A stretch of 64,000 bases of DNA from Megaustenia siamemsis (lineage: Eukaryota > Mollusca > Gastropoda > Stylommatophora > Ariophantidae), in the NCBI GenBank assembly GCA_032433765.1, contig JAVIAB010000049.1:22535403-22599402 (forward strand), given 5' to 3'. Positions 10,385-20,739 of this stretch are shown piece after piece. Under the pieces are notes generated by a model. The model worked only from the letters and a program-made list of their open reading frames with translations. It was not told the origin of the DNA and searched no databases. The position numbers and the translations under genes are program-made. How positions within the stretch are numbered: the first letter of the stretch is position 1; every line of letters begins with the position of its first letter.

Positions 10385-11105
10385 CATCATGAATGTTTAC
10401 CAGAATGTTATAATTAACGTTTTCGAGGCTGTTAACTTCATGAAAGTTTACCGAACCGTTAACATCATGAAAGTTGACCGAAATGTTAACATCATAACAG
10501 TTTACGGGACTGTTAACATCATACATGTTTACTGGACTGTTAACATCATACATGTTTACTGGAATGTTAACATCATACATGTTTACTGGACTGTTAACAT
10601 CATACATGTTTACTGGACAATTAACATCATACATGTTTACTGGAATGTTAACATCATACATGTTTACTGGACTGTTAACATCATACATGTTTACTGGACT
10701 GTTAACATCATACATGTTTACTGGACTGTTAACATCATACATGTTTACTGGAATGTTAACATCATAACAGTTTATGGGACTGTTAACATCATAATAGTGT
10801 ACTAGAATGTTAACATCATATAAGTTTACGGGATTGTTAATATCATACAAGTTTACGGGACTGTTAACATCATACATGTTTACGGGACTGTTAACATCAT
10901 AACATTTTACGGGACTATAAACATCATAGAAGTTTACAGGACTGTTAACGTCTTACAAGTTTACGGGAATGTTGATATCATGCATATTTACGGGATTGTT
11001 AACATCATAGAAGTTTACAGGACTGTTAACATCTTACAAGTTTACGGGAATGTTGATATCATAACAGTTTACGGGATTGCAAACGTCACAATAATTTACA
11101 GAATG
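10385..11105 (+). repeat. 27-bp minisatellite
   Basis: About 26 units of CATGTTTACTGGACTGTTAA plus CATCATA, most uniform at 10520-10760 and more divergent toward the right end. Because 27 is a multiple of three, both strands are open (NIIHVYWTV and YDVNSPVNM repeats). I treat these frames as non-coding. It ends about 110 bp before exon B. Confidence 0.95.
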
Positions 11106-11217
11106 CAATGCACACGTTCTGTCTCAGAAACAAAAGAAACATCCAATAGTTATTGCTAATGTTACCTACCTATAAATGAACTTACCTCTAATTTATGATT
11201 GCAACCATTATAACTAG

Positions 11218-11368
11218 GAATGGCTCTGGACTGGGTAGCTGGCAACATTTACTGGACGGACAGTACTACTGGAACGATCAAAGTGGCCAGGAAGACTGGA
11301 TCCTACCAAGTGGCTATCGTGGAAGGTCTGACTAACCCTGTGGGGATAGCAGTACATCCAGGACGAGG
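11218..11368 (+). CDS. LRP exon B: YWTD propeller 1, blade 3
   Basis: The acceptor is CTAG before 11218 and the donor is GTGAGT; 151 nt, phase 1 in and phase 2 out. It encodes GMALDWVAGNIYWTDS, a textbook LDLR class B repeat, then TIKVARKTGS and NPVGIAVHPGRG. The GIAVHP motif before the splice site is the strand that usually precedes the next YWTD core. Its final GG is completed by G from exon C. Every reading position agrees with the family, so this is one of the safest exons. Confidence 0.95.
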
Positions 11369-12814
11369 GTGAGTCCATGTTTGTTGTTTGAAGTATGCCA
11401 CATAGTGTAGTAACAAACATCTGCATCAAGTATCTTGAATATAACCTGATTGCGCCTCATTTATCGCTTTGTTATCTGCAGGTTATCGTAATTGTTTGCT
11501 ATGCTTTCACACTCCATATATGTCTTTAGTGATTACCTGTGTCACGCTGAACTGCTTCACACTTAACTCCGCTAGTTTGTTATCTTGTCTTGTTATAGAG
11601 CTGTGATGTTATTTATTATCTTTGATATTATTATTATTTTTGTTCATTGACAGCACATCACATTACATTGATCACAACGTTAATCATGACAGAGTTCTCT
11701 TATTTATTATAATCGTAGTCAGTTTATTGATCTCTATTCTTATTCTTGGCACACGATTGTACTATAGTGGATGCACTTATCTTAAATTAATGTTCGTTAA
11801 TTCTGGACACTCAAGAGACTATCGTCGGTGACTATTTGAAATGTCCATAAGTGCATATCTTGCATTCAATCACTCTATCACTTACTTACGTGTAACAGAA
11901 ATGTGAAACAACAGTTCTTGAAAACTCTCAAACACTGCACAACTAAAGCTCAGTTGTTCATTTCTATCCTTACTACTCTCTATCAACCTATTTAATAACT
12001 TCTCACCTGACTTAAAACTACAACTTGAAGATTCTTAACTTCCTAACTAACTGGCTCAACTTTCTAATCTTAACATATTATATCTGACTTCTATCTATAT
12101 ACACATCTAGCTCTTCCTATTTCTGACTCTTGTTCTAATTGTCCTAATAATTACTGTCTAATCTAAAAGTGTTCTCATCTAATTGTTTTAAACCTATTGT
12201 GTTGAAGTTTAAATACTGAACCACAACTTTTCGCGTGAAATATCATCAGCCAATGGGCTTGCCGTAAGTGACAAATTGCAACTCCTCTGATCACTTGGAG
12301 TTGGTCAACTCTCATCACTCTGTGTCCGAAACTTGAACCACTCCCCAGAGTTGACGATAACACTTTGTTTTCATGAAATCTCTAAAACCTTTACAATGAC
12401 CTTTTCTGGTTGTTGGATGACAACTTATTTATCAGACGGCCAAAGTCATGTGGTCAACGTATGCTACATTGCCATTTCCCCAACCTGCTGTTGTGGAAAT
12501 CTGCGTGGAAATTTCCATTAAACTATTATGTCCAGTATAATTCTACCTTACCTTCCTCCCAACTTCTGTGTGTCCACTATCCACTGTTAACTCTGCGTTA
12601 TCTCCATTTCTACACTTGTTATTCTGGCTCGGAATTCTCCATACTTTAAATTTTCTGTCCTAACTACTGATGGTTGCTACCATATGTTACTGCTATCGTC
12701 CGTTAAAGAAACGGGTAATAACTAAGTTCCCTGTTCCCATGCTTTCACTAGCTTACTCTATTACAGTCTGGCCTCCCGTCCTATTACGTGACTGGTTTCC
12801 CTTCAACCATCAAA
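11369..12814. other. Intron stretch, T-rich, no recognised gene
   Basis: About 1.4 kb of AT-rich intron with many short CTAACTT-like and TCTATC-like words. The 12140-12330 part has a loose resemblance to 62900-63040 (CATCAGCCAATGGG versus CATCCAATGG near TTAAATAC), which may mark an old unrecognised repeat. I find no LRP exon, tRNA or clear transposon here. Confidence 0.5.
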
Positions 12815-13065
12815 CCATCAGAATGAAACAATCAACATTTTTCGGATACATCATGAGAAGAGGAAAGTTAAAATACTTGGTTGCAACTGGCAAAATAAAA
12901 AGAAAGAAAGATCGGGGGACGACAAAGAGAGAAAATACTGGATAGCTTGGTGTCATGGCATGGAAAACAGTCAACAACAGAACTGATACGATGCACTGTA
13001 GATAGAAGACTGTGGAAGGACATGATCGCCTACGCCAAACGGTATGGCACATCATGATGATGACG
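12815..13065 (+). mobile_element. LINE-Q fragment
   Basis: Frames give KQSTFFGYIMRRGKLKYLVA and KIKRKKDRG, then after a frameshift a match to SWHGKQSTTELIRCTVDRRL, and finally AYAKRYGTS with a (ATGATG) tail at 13050-13063. It is truncated at its 5' end. Confidence 0.8.
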
Positions 13066-13084
13066 AGCATATTATTGCCATGTA

Positions 13085-13235
13085 GTTAGATCTCTGCGTA
13101 TATTATTATATATTTTTGTGTTGTTGTTTGTTTTTCCAGCTGAAGGCCTTTTTGGCCGAAGCGTCGTTCTATTTTTGTTTTGTTTCTAACCTACATAAAG
13201 CTGTTCCCGTACCATATTTTCTTTTTTTTTTTTTA
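13085..13235 (+). repeat. Element N copy (GAAGGCC...GGCCGAA motif)
   Basis: Contains CAGCTGAAGGCCTTTTTGGC and CGAAGCGTCGTTC, followed by AACCTACATAAAGCTGTTCC and a poly(T) run. Similar blocks lie at 19110-19180, 19565-19635, 20215-20350, 37990-38130, 41424-41697 and 52850-52970. The core is an imperfect palindrome. No family name is assigned. Confidence 0.65.
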
Positions 13236-13350
13236 AATTATTATTATTATAATCAGCTTCATAGTTGTAACCATCCACTCTTTGATGTTATCTTCCCATC
13301 GCCTTATCTGCCTACCTTCTCCCTCCCTTGTACAAGCTTTGCTAGTCCAG
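13230..13350 (-). mobile_element. Short LINE C-terminal scrap
   Basis: The minus strand reads GRQIRRWEDNIKEWM, a common C-terminal motif of non-LTR endonuclease/RT proteins, then an (AAT)n-like tail at 13238-13252. It sits 55-175 bp before exon C. The family is not assigned. Confidence 0.5.
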
Positions 13351-13404
13351 ACGATTAAGGGTTGTCTGTTCTCACCTTTCAAGTTATTATCTTGTATCCA
13401 ACAG

Positions 13405-13551
13405 GCAAATTTTCTGGACAGATCATGGGCATCTACCAGAGATAGGAGCCACAATCCAGAGGGCAAATATGGATGGAAGTCACCGTGAAGTTGTGCTGTC
13501 CAGCACAGTCGAAGAACCTAACCACCTCTACATTGACTTTAACAAAGACGT
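13405..13551 (+). CDS. LRP exon C: YWTD propeller 1, blade 4
   Basis: The acceptor is CAACAG and the donor GTAAGC follows GACGT; 147 nt, phase 2 in and phase 2 out. It encodes QIFWTDHGHLPEIGATIQRA, NMDGSHREVVLSS and PNHLYIDFNKDV. IFWTD is the YWTD core, and I.RANMDGS is the classic strand after it in LRP propellers. A small retroelement scrap lies just upstream (13230-13350), but the acceptor and polypyrimidine region look intact. Confidence 0.93.
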
Positions 13552-13589
13552 GTAAGCATGTTTTATTTACTGTCATAAATCTCTATACT

Positions 13590-13745
13590 GCTTGGCCTTA
13601 TGTCTTTTGGCGTGTACTGTAGCGGATATGATGGGGACTGCAGCTCCCTTTCTTTGTTTGCATATTCGATGAGATGTTAATTCGGATGATTCCACTGGTA
13701 CAGGCGTTTTAGCAATTATGGATTTTTTTTCGTTCGTCAATTTTT
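13590..13745 (+). repeat. Element T, copy 2
   Basis: Carries TTATGTCTTTTGGCGTGTAC, GGGACTGCAGCTCC and CGGATGATTCCACTGG, collinear with 17400-17580. It starts about 40 bp after the exon C donor. Confidence 0.65.
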
Positions 13746-13800
13746 ACCTCTGACGAAGTCCCTAGAAACTTAGAACTGAATTTTACATGTTAATCCATTT
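13722..13800 (-). mobile_element. SINE-C end fragment
   Basis: Contains ACCTCTGACGAAGTCCCTAG and AACTGAATTTTACATG, matching the left end of the SINE-C copies at 545 and 63066. Only about 80 bp are present. Confidence 0.55.
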
Positions 13801-13900
13801 TTCACAAGTAGAGGAATTCAAGTATTTAGACACATTGTTCACAGAAGATGGACAACTAGACAAAGAAATTGACATGAGAATACAAAAAGCAAATGCTGTC
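13797..13900 (+). mobile_element. LINE-U RT fragment at the edge of the 13-bp array
   Basis: Reads VEEFKYLDTLFTEDGQLDKE and IDMRIQKANAVT, the common segment after the RT palm/fingers of this LINE type (normally VEEFKYLGS). The tandem array begins directly after KANAVT, so the array starts inside RT sequence. Confidence 0.7.
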
Positions 13901-14700
13901 ACCCTCATTGTTGTCCCTCATTGTTGTCCCTCATTATTCTCCCTCATTGTTGTCCCTCATTGTTATCACTCCATGTTGTCCCTCACTGCTGTCCCTCATT
14001 GTTGTCACTCCTTGTAGTCACTTATTGCTGTCCCTCATTGTTATCCCTCCGTGTTGTCCCTCATTGTTATCCCTCCGTGTTGTCCCTCATAGTCGTCCTT
14101 CATTGCTGTCCCTCATTGTTGTCCCTCATTGTTTTCACTCATTGTTGTCCCACATTGTTGTCTCTCATTGTTGTCTCTCTTTGTTGTCCCTCAGTGTTGT
14201 CCCTCAATGTTATCCCTCATAGTCGTCACTCATTGTTGTCCCTCATTGTTGTCCCTCATTGTCCTCACTCCTAGTAGTCACTCATTGCTGTCCCTCATTG
14301 TTGTCACTCATTGTTGTCCATCAATGTTGTTCCTCATTGTCGTCACTCATTGTTGTCCCTAAATGCTGTCCCTCATTGTCGTCACTCATTGTTGTCCCTC
14401 ATTGTTGTCCCTCATTGTCCTCACTCCTAGTAGTCACTCATTGCTGTCCCTCATTGTTGTCACTCATTGTTGTCCATCAATGTTGTTCCTCATTGTCGTC
14501 ACTCATTGTTGTCCCTCAATGTCGTTCCTCATTGTCGTCACTCATTGTTGTCCCTAAATGCTGTCCCTCATTGTCGTCACTCATTGTTGTCCCTCAATGT
14601 TGTTCCTCATTGTCGTCACTCATTGTTGTCCCTCAATGTTGTTCCTCATTGTTGTCACTCATTGTTGTCCCTCAGTGTTGTCCCTCATTATTGTCAGTTC
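13895..14700 (+). repeat. 13-bp minisatellite with a 156-bp higher-order unit
   Basis: About 60 units of CATTGTTGTCCCT with variants (CGTCACT, GCTGTCC). Blocks near 14261 and 14417 repeat the same order of variants, so a 156-bp (12 x 13) higher-order repeat exists. Long open frames (SLLSLIVVPHCC) run in several phases and are not taken as genes. Confidence 0.93.
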
Positions 14701-14829
14701 ATAGTTAACATCATAAACGGGCCTTCAGTTTTACGATCCTTGAAGTTAATACAAAGTTCTTTAATGCATTGTACAGAACCACAGAACAATTCTCTTTCAC
14801 AGATTAGTAGTAGTCCGTATCTACATCAT

Positions 14830-15755
14830 TGGCAACAGTCAGTTAACCATAATATTAGAGACAAACAGTCAGTTAACCATAATATTAGAGACAAACAGTC
14901 AGTTAACCATAATATTAGAGACAAACAGTCAGTTAACCATAACATTAGAGACAAACAGTCAATTAACTATAACATTAGAGACCAACAGTCAGTTAACCAT
15001 AACATTAGAGATCAACAGTCACTTAACAATAACATTAGAGTAAAAAAAAAACAGTCAGTTAACCATACAATTAGAGACCGACAGTCAGTTAACCATAACA
15101 TTAGAGACAAACAGTCAGTTAATCATAACATTAGAGACAAACAGTAATTTAACCATAACATTAGAGACAAACATTCAGTTAACTATAACATTAGAGACAA
15201 ACAATCAGTTAATCATAACATTAGAGACAAACAGTAATTTAACCATAACATTAGAGACAAACATTCAGTTAACTATAACATTAGAGACAAACAATCAGTT
15301 AATCATAACATTAGAGACAAACAGTAATTTAGCCATAACATTAGAGACAAACAGTCAGTTAACCATAACATTAGAGACCAACAGTCAGTTAATCATAAAA
15401 TTAGAGACCAACAGTCAGTTAACCATAACATTAGAGACCAACAGTCAGTTAACCATAACATTAGAGACATACGGTCAGTTAACCATAATATTAGATGACA
15501 AACAGTCAGTTAACCATAACATTAGATGCAACAGTCAGTTAACCATAACATTAGAGATCAACAGTCAGTTAACCATAACATTAGAAAAAAACATTCAGTT
15601 AACCATAACATTAGAGACAAACATTCAGTTAACCATAACATTAGAGACAAATAGGCAGTTAATTACAACATTATAAACTTATAGTCAGTTAATTACAACA
15701 TTATAAACTTATAGTCAGTTAACCACAACATAAGAAACTAATAGTCAATTAACTG
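14830..15755 (+). repeat. 30-bp minisatellite
   Basis: About 30 units of ACAGTCAGTTAACCATAACA plus TTAGAGACAA. The right-hand units drift (TTATAAACTTATAGTC). The in-frame repeat QSVNHNIRDK is a consequence of the 30-bp period. The 14700-14830 spacer has no recognised feature. Confidence 0.95.
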
Positions 15756-15858
15756 TCACAAAGAAGCGACAAATTAATTATTTTCTCATGTTTCCTCTAT
15801 TGACCGTTCATTTATCTGTTGCCTTTTTCTTTTGCGCACCAACAACAAACAACCACAG

Positions 15859-15976
15859 CTTGTACTGGACAGACTCTCGGTTGTACCACGTGAGACAGCT
15901 CGACCTTGCCACGGGGCTGGTAACTGTTGTCTTTCAGCTGGACAAGGTCAAGTTTTACGGTTTGTCTTTGTTCAAG
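15859..15976 (+). CDS. LRP exon D: YWTD propeller 1, blade 5
   Basis: The acceptor is ACCACAG and the donor is GTGAGA; 118 nt, phase 2 in and phase 0 out. It encodes LYWTDSRLYHVRQLDLATG then VVFQLDKVKFYGLSLFK. LYWTDS is the core motif. A 30-bp minisatellite (about 14830-15755) ends roughly 100 bp upstream of the acceptor, leaving a short T-rich stretch for splicing. Confidence 0.93.
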
Positions 15977-16039
15977 GTGAGACATGCTACCATCAATTCA
16001 AACATCTTATTTTGCGAGCTTATTATATAGCCATCTATT

Positions 16040-17085
16040 GATATAAAATGAGCAGTATGGCGGGGATCAAATTTATTAACATGATAAAAACAATGTATGA
16101 AGGAATGAAATGTATTATGGTACATGAAGGGTACCTTACAGAAGCATTTGAAATAAGAACAGGTGTAAGGCAGGGACGCCTTCTGTCTCCATTTCTATTT
16201 CTACTGGCCATAGACTGGATTACGAAAATAACTCAAATCAACAGAAATGGAATCCAGTGGTCACTGGCTAAGCAACTTCATGATTTAGACTTTGTTGATG
16301 ACATAGCTCTCCTATCACACAGCCATCAACAGATGCAGGATAAAATGAGCATACTTGATGAGAGATCACAACAGCTAGGACTGAAAATTAATACAGATAA
16401 GACCAACATTATGAGAATTAATATAGTTGGCAATGACCAGATAAAATTAGGAGAAATACCTCTACTAGACATACAATCTTACATGTATCTGGGTGGTAAT
16501 ATAGATAAAGAGGGAGGAACAGAAAATGATACTAAAATAAGGATATCAAAAGCATGAAAGCTTTTGTTGCACTGGGAAACATATGGAAGTCCAAAGAAAT
16601 TAGGTTAAATACAAAAATAAAAATGTTCAACTCCAATGTTAAGTCAGTCCTATTATATGGCTGTGAAACATGGAGAACAACAAAATTGACAATCATGACG
16701 ATACAGACTTTCATTAATGGATGCTTACGCAGAATAAAAGGATGGAAATGGCAGGACAAAATCGCTAACATAGAATTATGGAAATGTACGAGTCAAATGC
16801 CAGTGGATAAAGAGATACAGCGAAGACGATGGCGCTGGATAGGACACATACTGCGGAAGCCAACTGATGGTATTACACAACAGGCCCTTTCTTGGAATCC
16901 ACATGGGAAAAGACAAAGAGGAAGACTAGGGAATTCTTGGAGAAGACAGGCTGAAGCAGAGATGACGATGATGGGGAAGACATGGAATGATCTTAAAAGA
17001 ATGACAAGAAACAGAACGACTTGGAAAGTGTTTGTAGAAGATCTATGCACCACAGGGAGCTGAAAGGTAGAAGAAGAAGATGATG
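16040..17085 (+). mobile_element. LINE-R: RT domain to C-terminus
   Basis: The first frame reads FINMIKTMYEGMKCIMVHEG, EIRTGVRQGRLLSPFLF and FVDDIALLSHSHQQMQDKM, then KTNIMRIN and YLGGNIDKEGG. The RT catalytic box is FVDD instead of the FADD of the minus copy at 55985-57310. A frameshift at about 16555 leads to the second frame with [32 protein letters not shown] and GRLGNSWRRQAEAEM. The end is CTTGS plus stop and (AGAAGAAG). Not functional because of the frameshift and missing 5' half. It lies entirely within the intron after exon D. Confidence 0.85.
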
Positions 17086-17262
17086 ACGGGGATGTATCAT
17101 ATCAACCAAGCTTGTTCAATCTATACACAGAGCAAATCTTTAAAAACATCACAGAGATACCAGGCCTAAACATTAATGGATAGATCAACAACCTGAGATA
17201 TGCTGATGATACTATACTACTAGCAGAAAATCCTAAAGGCGAACAGCTGGCGAACGAAAAAA
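17085..17262 (+). mobile_element. RT palm fragment with YADD box
   Basis: The frame reads PSLFNLYTEQIFKNITEIPG, then after a stop INNLRYADDTILLAEN. YADD is the RT catalytic motif. It belongs to a different LINE family from the adjacent LINE-R copy. From 17262 to 17400 the sequence is A/T-rich and unrecognised. Confidence 0.7.
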
Positions 17263-17399
17263 AAACAAACAAAAAAACTTATTTTCTTCTTATTTAGATA
17301 ATTTTACATTTTTGTTTCCTGGGTGTGCTCGATATTCCAATTGTTTACGATGAGTGATGATATCGTATGATGGGGAACAGATAGCTGTGTTTACTTTCT

Positions 17400-17580
17400 G
17401 TGCGGTTTCGCCTAATGTCTTATGGCGTGTGCTAAGACTGCTATGATCGGGACTGCAGCTATATTTCTTTGTTTGGGAGATGACATATTAATATGGATGA
17501 TTCCACTGGCATGGGCGATTGAGCAATTATGAATTTTCATGCGTTTGCAGTGATACCGGGTCCTTCCATAACCACATTAC
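17400..17580 (+). repeat. Element T, copy 3
   Basis: Carries TAATGTCTTATGGCGTGTGC, GGGACTGCAGCT, GGATGATTCCACTGGCATGG and TTTGCAGTGATACCGGGTCC. It is the most complete + strand copy. Confidence 0.65.
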
Positions 17581-17699
17581 ACTTCATTTGGTGTGCTATT
17601 TTATGGCTGTCAAACGCCAATTGTACTCTGGTTTTACCTGTTTTATTTGCTTCCTGACTTCTGTTAGAGTATATTTCCCTTGCGTGTCCGTTTGTTTTT

Positions 17700-17835
17700 G
17701 TTGTCCCTGTTTTCTAAAAGTAGAGGAACATGTGGTCCGAAAGCTCAGTAAAGTGTATTGTCCTCTTTTATAAAACTGTCACCAAAGCTTTGTTGGTGTT
17801 TATGCTGCACACCACCACTCACTGCTTGCCAGGTA
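17700..17835 (+). repeat. Element N-related block
   Basis: TAGAGGAACATGTGGTCCGA plus AAGCTCAGTAAAGTG, then a segment ending CACACCACCACTCACTGC that parallels 38070-38130 (CACTCCACCACTGGCTCC). Divergent copy; family assignment is tentative. Confidence 0.4.
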
Positions 17836-18930
17836 GGGTCTTCTTCTTCTAACCTTCCTCCGATGCCGTTGGCGTCGACGGGAGATACAATCTACGATTC
17901 TTTGCTCTTCTGTTGGCATCTTCTGGTGTTATCCCTCCTGGTGACTCTCATCATCATGTGCCATACCGTTTGGCGTTGACGATCATGTCCTTCCACAATC
18001 TTCTATCCACAGTGCATCGTATGAGTTCTGTTGTTGACTGTTTTCCATGCCATGACAACAAGCTATCCAGTATTTTCTCTCTTTGTCGTCCGCGATCTCT
18101 CTTTCCTTTTATTTAGCCAGTTGTAACCAAGTATTCCGACTTACCTTGTAAGCCTTGTATCCTCTTCTCATGATGTGCCAGAAATATGTTGATTGCTTCT
18201 TTCTGATGTTTTTTAAGAGCTCCCTTTTTGTGTTGGCCTTTTTGAGAACTTTCTCATTGGTCTTTTTAGCTATCCAGGGAACTTTCAACATTCTTCTGAG
18301 AAATCCCATCTCTGTGGCCTCTAATCGTCTTTTCATTTGTTTGTCTATTGTCCATGATTTGCTTCCATAGGTCAGAATTGGTTCTATATAGCATCGATGA
18401 ACTCTCTTTCTCATTTCTATTGACATAGATTTGTTGCATAAGATATTTTTCATTTTCTGAAATGCTATTTTGGCCTGAGCTACTCTGCTTTTTATTTCTG
18501 TGGTGCATCTTCCATCTGATGTTATCACTGTGCCCAAGTATTTCAAACGTTGCACTTGTTTCAGATTTGTCTTGTTTATTTTTATGCTGCATGATGGTGA
18601 TGATTGGTGACTCTAGTATTCCTTTTATCCATCACTTTCTAGGTCTTCCTCTTAATCTGGCGTTTTCGTAGCGTTTGTTTATGGCTTTTTAAGTCATTGT
18701 TAGTTCTTTTTGTCTTTTTAAGTGGCCGAACCAATGTATCTGTTGTTTCTTTATGTATTCGATGACTGGTTCAATTTCGAGTTTCTTCCTCTGGTCAGTG
18801 TTTCTTACTCTGTCCCTTAAGCTGTTTCCTGTCATTCTTCTGGCACATTTCATTTCGGTGGTCGTTATCTTTCTTATTTTTCTAGAGTCCAGCGTCCAAT
18901 TCTGGCACTGATATCACAGAGTTGGTAGAA
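17836..18930 (-). mobile_element. LINE-U fragment interrupted by LINE-Q
   Basis: The two outer parts (17836-17948 and 18604-18930) join into one LINE-U copy: the right part reads RRMTGNSLRDRVRN-like sequence and the left part the KSQRIVDCISRRRQ end. The interruption is a LINE-Q copy flanked by the 10-bp direct repeat TGGTGACTCT (17939-17948 and 18604-18613). Confidence 0.78.
17949..18603 (-). mobile_element. LINE-Q copy with target-site duplication
   Basis: The minus strand reads QRLKYLGTVITSDGRCTTEI, then YGSKSWTIDKQMKRRLEATE and MGFLRRMLKVPWIAKKTNEK, ending with the (ATGATG) tail at 17949-17957. It is 655 bp long, 5'-truncated and flanked by TGGTGACTCT on both sides, the hallmark of target-primed reverse transcription. 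Confidence 0.82.
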
Positions 18931-19109
18931 ACATTTATTTGTAAATTTCAATTTTTGATTCCGTAGTTATTGCTCTGTCAGTATTACTACTTTGACCCTA
19001 CTGGGGTCTAAGTAAATAAATACATAAAAGTGCGAAACTACAGCAGAGATAATTTTGCAAGAAGAAATGGCATGATATGATACGATAGAATTATATTTAT
19101 ATATATAAA

Positions 19110-19180
19110 TATATTTTTTTTAAAACACGGTACGGTTAAAGTTTTTTGTAATAGGTGGTCGACACAAATTAGAACAACGT
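19110..19180 (-). repeat. Element N fragment
   Basis: ACGGTACGGTTAAAG, GGTGGTCGACACAAATT and GAACAACGTTTCGTC match the minus orientation of the element at 20215-20350. It is cut at GTTTCGTC, where the LINE-J tail begins. Confidence 0.6.
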
Positions 19181-19185
19181 TTCGT

Positions 19186-19186
19186 C

Positions 19187-19223
<37 letters not shown>

Positions 19224-19565
19224 GATCAAGATTCAATTAGAGTAGGATTCCAGACTCTCTCATGAAGTCAGCTGTCTGTTTAAGCGAATCGATTGCCCCA
19301 TATAGTTTCACTTCCAGGGAGGTGGGTATGGACCACATTGCTCTTCTCAGGTCTGTGTACTGGGAGCAATCCTGTAGAACATGTTTTGTAGTCATATTGT
19401 CCAGTGTACAGTGGCATAGGCTGGTTATACCTATTTTGAATTTGGTGAACATGTGATTTCTCATTCTATTGTGGTCAGTGCGTAGGCGAAGTATGATGAC
19501 TTGATCCCTCCTTGATAGTTGGTGGTATCCGTCACTCTCGTTATACTTTGGGTGTTCAATAGGGC
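19186..19565 (-). mobile_element. LINE-J C-terminus with (GA)n tail
   Basis: The minus strand reads RNHMFTKFKIGITSLCHC, HVLQDCSQYTDLRRAMW and FMRESGILL, closely matching 1063-1507. Its 3' end again runs into a (CT/GA)n microsatellite (19186-19221). Two independent copies with the same tail support the microsatellite being the retroelement tail. Confidence 0.78.
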
Positions 19566-19585
19566 TTCAGCTGGAACAAACATAC

Positions 19586-19637
<52 letters not shown>

Positions 19638-19640
19638 TAC
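19566..19640 (+). repeat. (AC)n run joined to element N
   Basis: GGCTTCAGCTGGAACAAACA is followed by about 24 AC units (19588-19635). Element N copies at 41530 and 52935 also have CA-rich sequence after GGAACAAACAAAC, so the dinucleotide run grows from a fixed site in the element. Confidence 0.8.
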
Positions 19641-19724
19641 GTCTTTAAAACAAACCAAAAAAAAAGTAATTAATAATAGCAATAATTCAAAATAATAATA
19701 AAATGATAATGTTAAACTTTTTAT

Positions 19725-20165
19725 TTCTTATGTTTTTTCTTCTTCTTCTTCTTCTTTCCTTCGTCATCTGCCTTTCAGCGTCGAGGGGAGGTATAATTTG
19801 CGGGCTTTTGCTCTTCTTTTCGCCTCTGCTGCTGTTATGTTTCCTAGTGCTTCTAATATTCCATCGATCCATCTTTTACGTGGAAAACCCTTGGGTCTGG
19901 TGTTCTCACGACGTTTGTTGAAGGCTCGTTGTGTTGTGTTTTGTTCTTTCTGCCTTGTCACGTGACAAAACCATTTTATCTTTTGTTTCCTTACATATTC
20001 TATGACGGGGGCTAATGCTAGCTTTTTTCTCAGTTCTTCATTTCTGATCTTATCACTCAGACTGTTTCCTGTCATTCGTCTAACACATTTCATCTCTGTA
20101 GAGGTTATTTTTCTTATTGTTCGTGCATCTAGGGTCCAGGTCTGGCATTGATAGAACAAAGTAGG
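19725..20165 (-). mobile_element. LINE-U fragment
   Basis: The minus strand encodes CQTWTLDARTIRKITSTEMK, CVRRMTGNSLSDKIRNEELR, WFCHVTRQKEQNTTQRAF and RKRWIDGILEALGNITAAEA, ending KLYLPSTLKGR with an (AAG)n tail. The frame is open for 131 codons, so this is a fairly young truncated copy. Confidence 0.85.
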
Positions 20166-20214
20166 AATGAAGATTGTATTGTATAGTGCCCGTTTTGCCC
20201 TTTTTTTGGCTTTA

Positions 20215-20350
20215 AATATATCTGTGCGTATGTTGTATGTTTGTTCCTGCTGAAGGCCTATTGAGCCGAAACGTTGTTTTAATTTGTGTCATCCACTTAT
20301 TACGTAAAGCTTTAACCATACCGTTTTTTTTTCTCTCTATTTTTTTTTTT
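20215..20350 (+). repeat. Element N copy
   Basis: Contains GTTCCTGCTGAAGGCCTATT, GAGCCGAAACGTTG and CACTTATTACGTAAAGC, then poly(T). It is the clearest single + strand copy of the family. Confidence 0.7.
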
Positions 20351-20565
20351 CATTTCTCCGCTCCATGCCCACCAGCTTTACCGCAGTTTTGTCACTATTA
20401 CATGTTACCCAAAAGAATACCAGTTTGGGGTATGTAATTTTCATCATGCAATAGACACAGATGTTGATTTCATTCATTTTTCATTCATTTTTCATTAATT
20501 TTTCATTCCTCCCACCTCCCGCGGTAACTAGAATAACATTGCTAACCCGAATGTTGATATTTCAG

Positions 20566-20719
20566 GATTTTATCTTATGGACAGACACGGATGAGCTCAA
20601 CGGAATCCACATCGCTCGAATGGATAAGAAGGAAAAGGTCCGGGGCATTATTCACCCCAGGAATGGGATAGCTGCCGACCTTATTACATTTGACATCCAA
20701 AATCAGCCAAATTTTAACA
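20566..20719 (+). CDS. LRP exon E: YWTD propeller 1, blade 6
   Basis: The acceptor is ATTTCAG and the donor is GTGAGT; 154 nt, phase 0 in and phase 1 out. It encodes DFILWTDTDELNGIHIARMD, then KVRGIIHPRNGIAADLITFD and QNQPNFN. ILWTDT is the core motif. The final segment closes the propeller and leads into the EGF domain of exon F, with AsnAsn-Ser-Cys at the junction. Confidence 0.93.
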
Positions 20720-20739
20720 GTGAGTTCTTGATACTTGTT

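Noticed and set aside
10353..10877. Open frames on both strands (YDVNSPVNM and IIHVYWTV repeats) suggesting a repetitive protein
   Set aside because: A 27-bp tandem unit keeps several frames open by default; there is no start context, splice structure or family match.
14830..15755. CRISPR-like array of 30-bp repeats
   Set aside because: Units are contiguous with no spacers, and the context is a eukaryotic intron.
16048..17063. Functional reverse transcriptase gene
   Set aside because: The catalytic box reads FVDD, the frame breaks at about 16555, and the endonuclease and N-terminal RT parts are missing.
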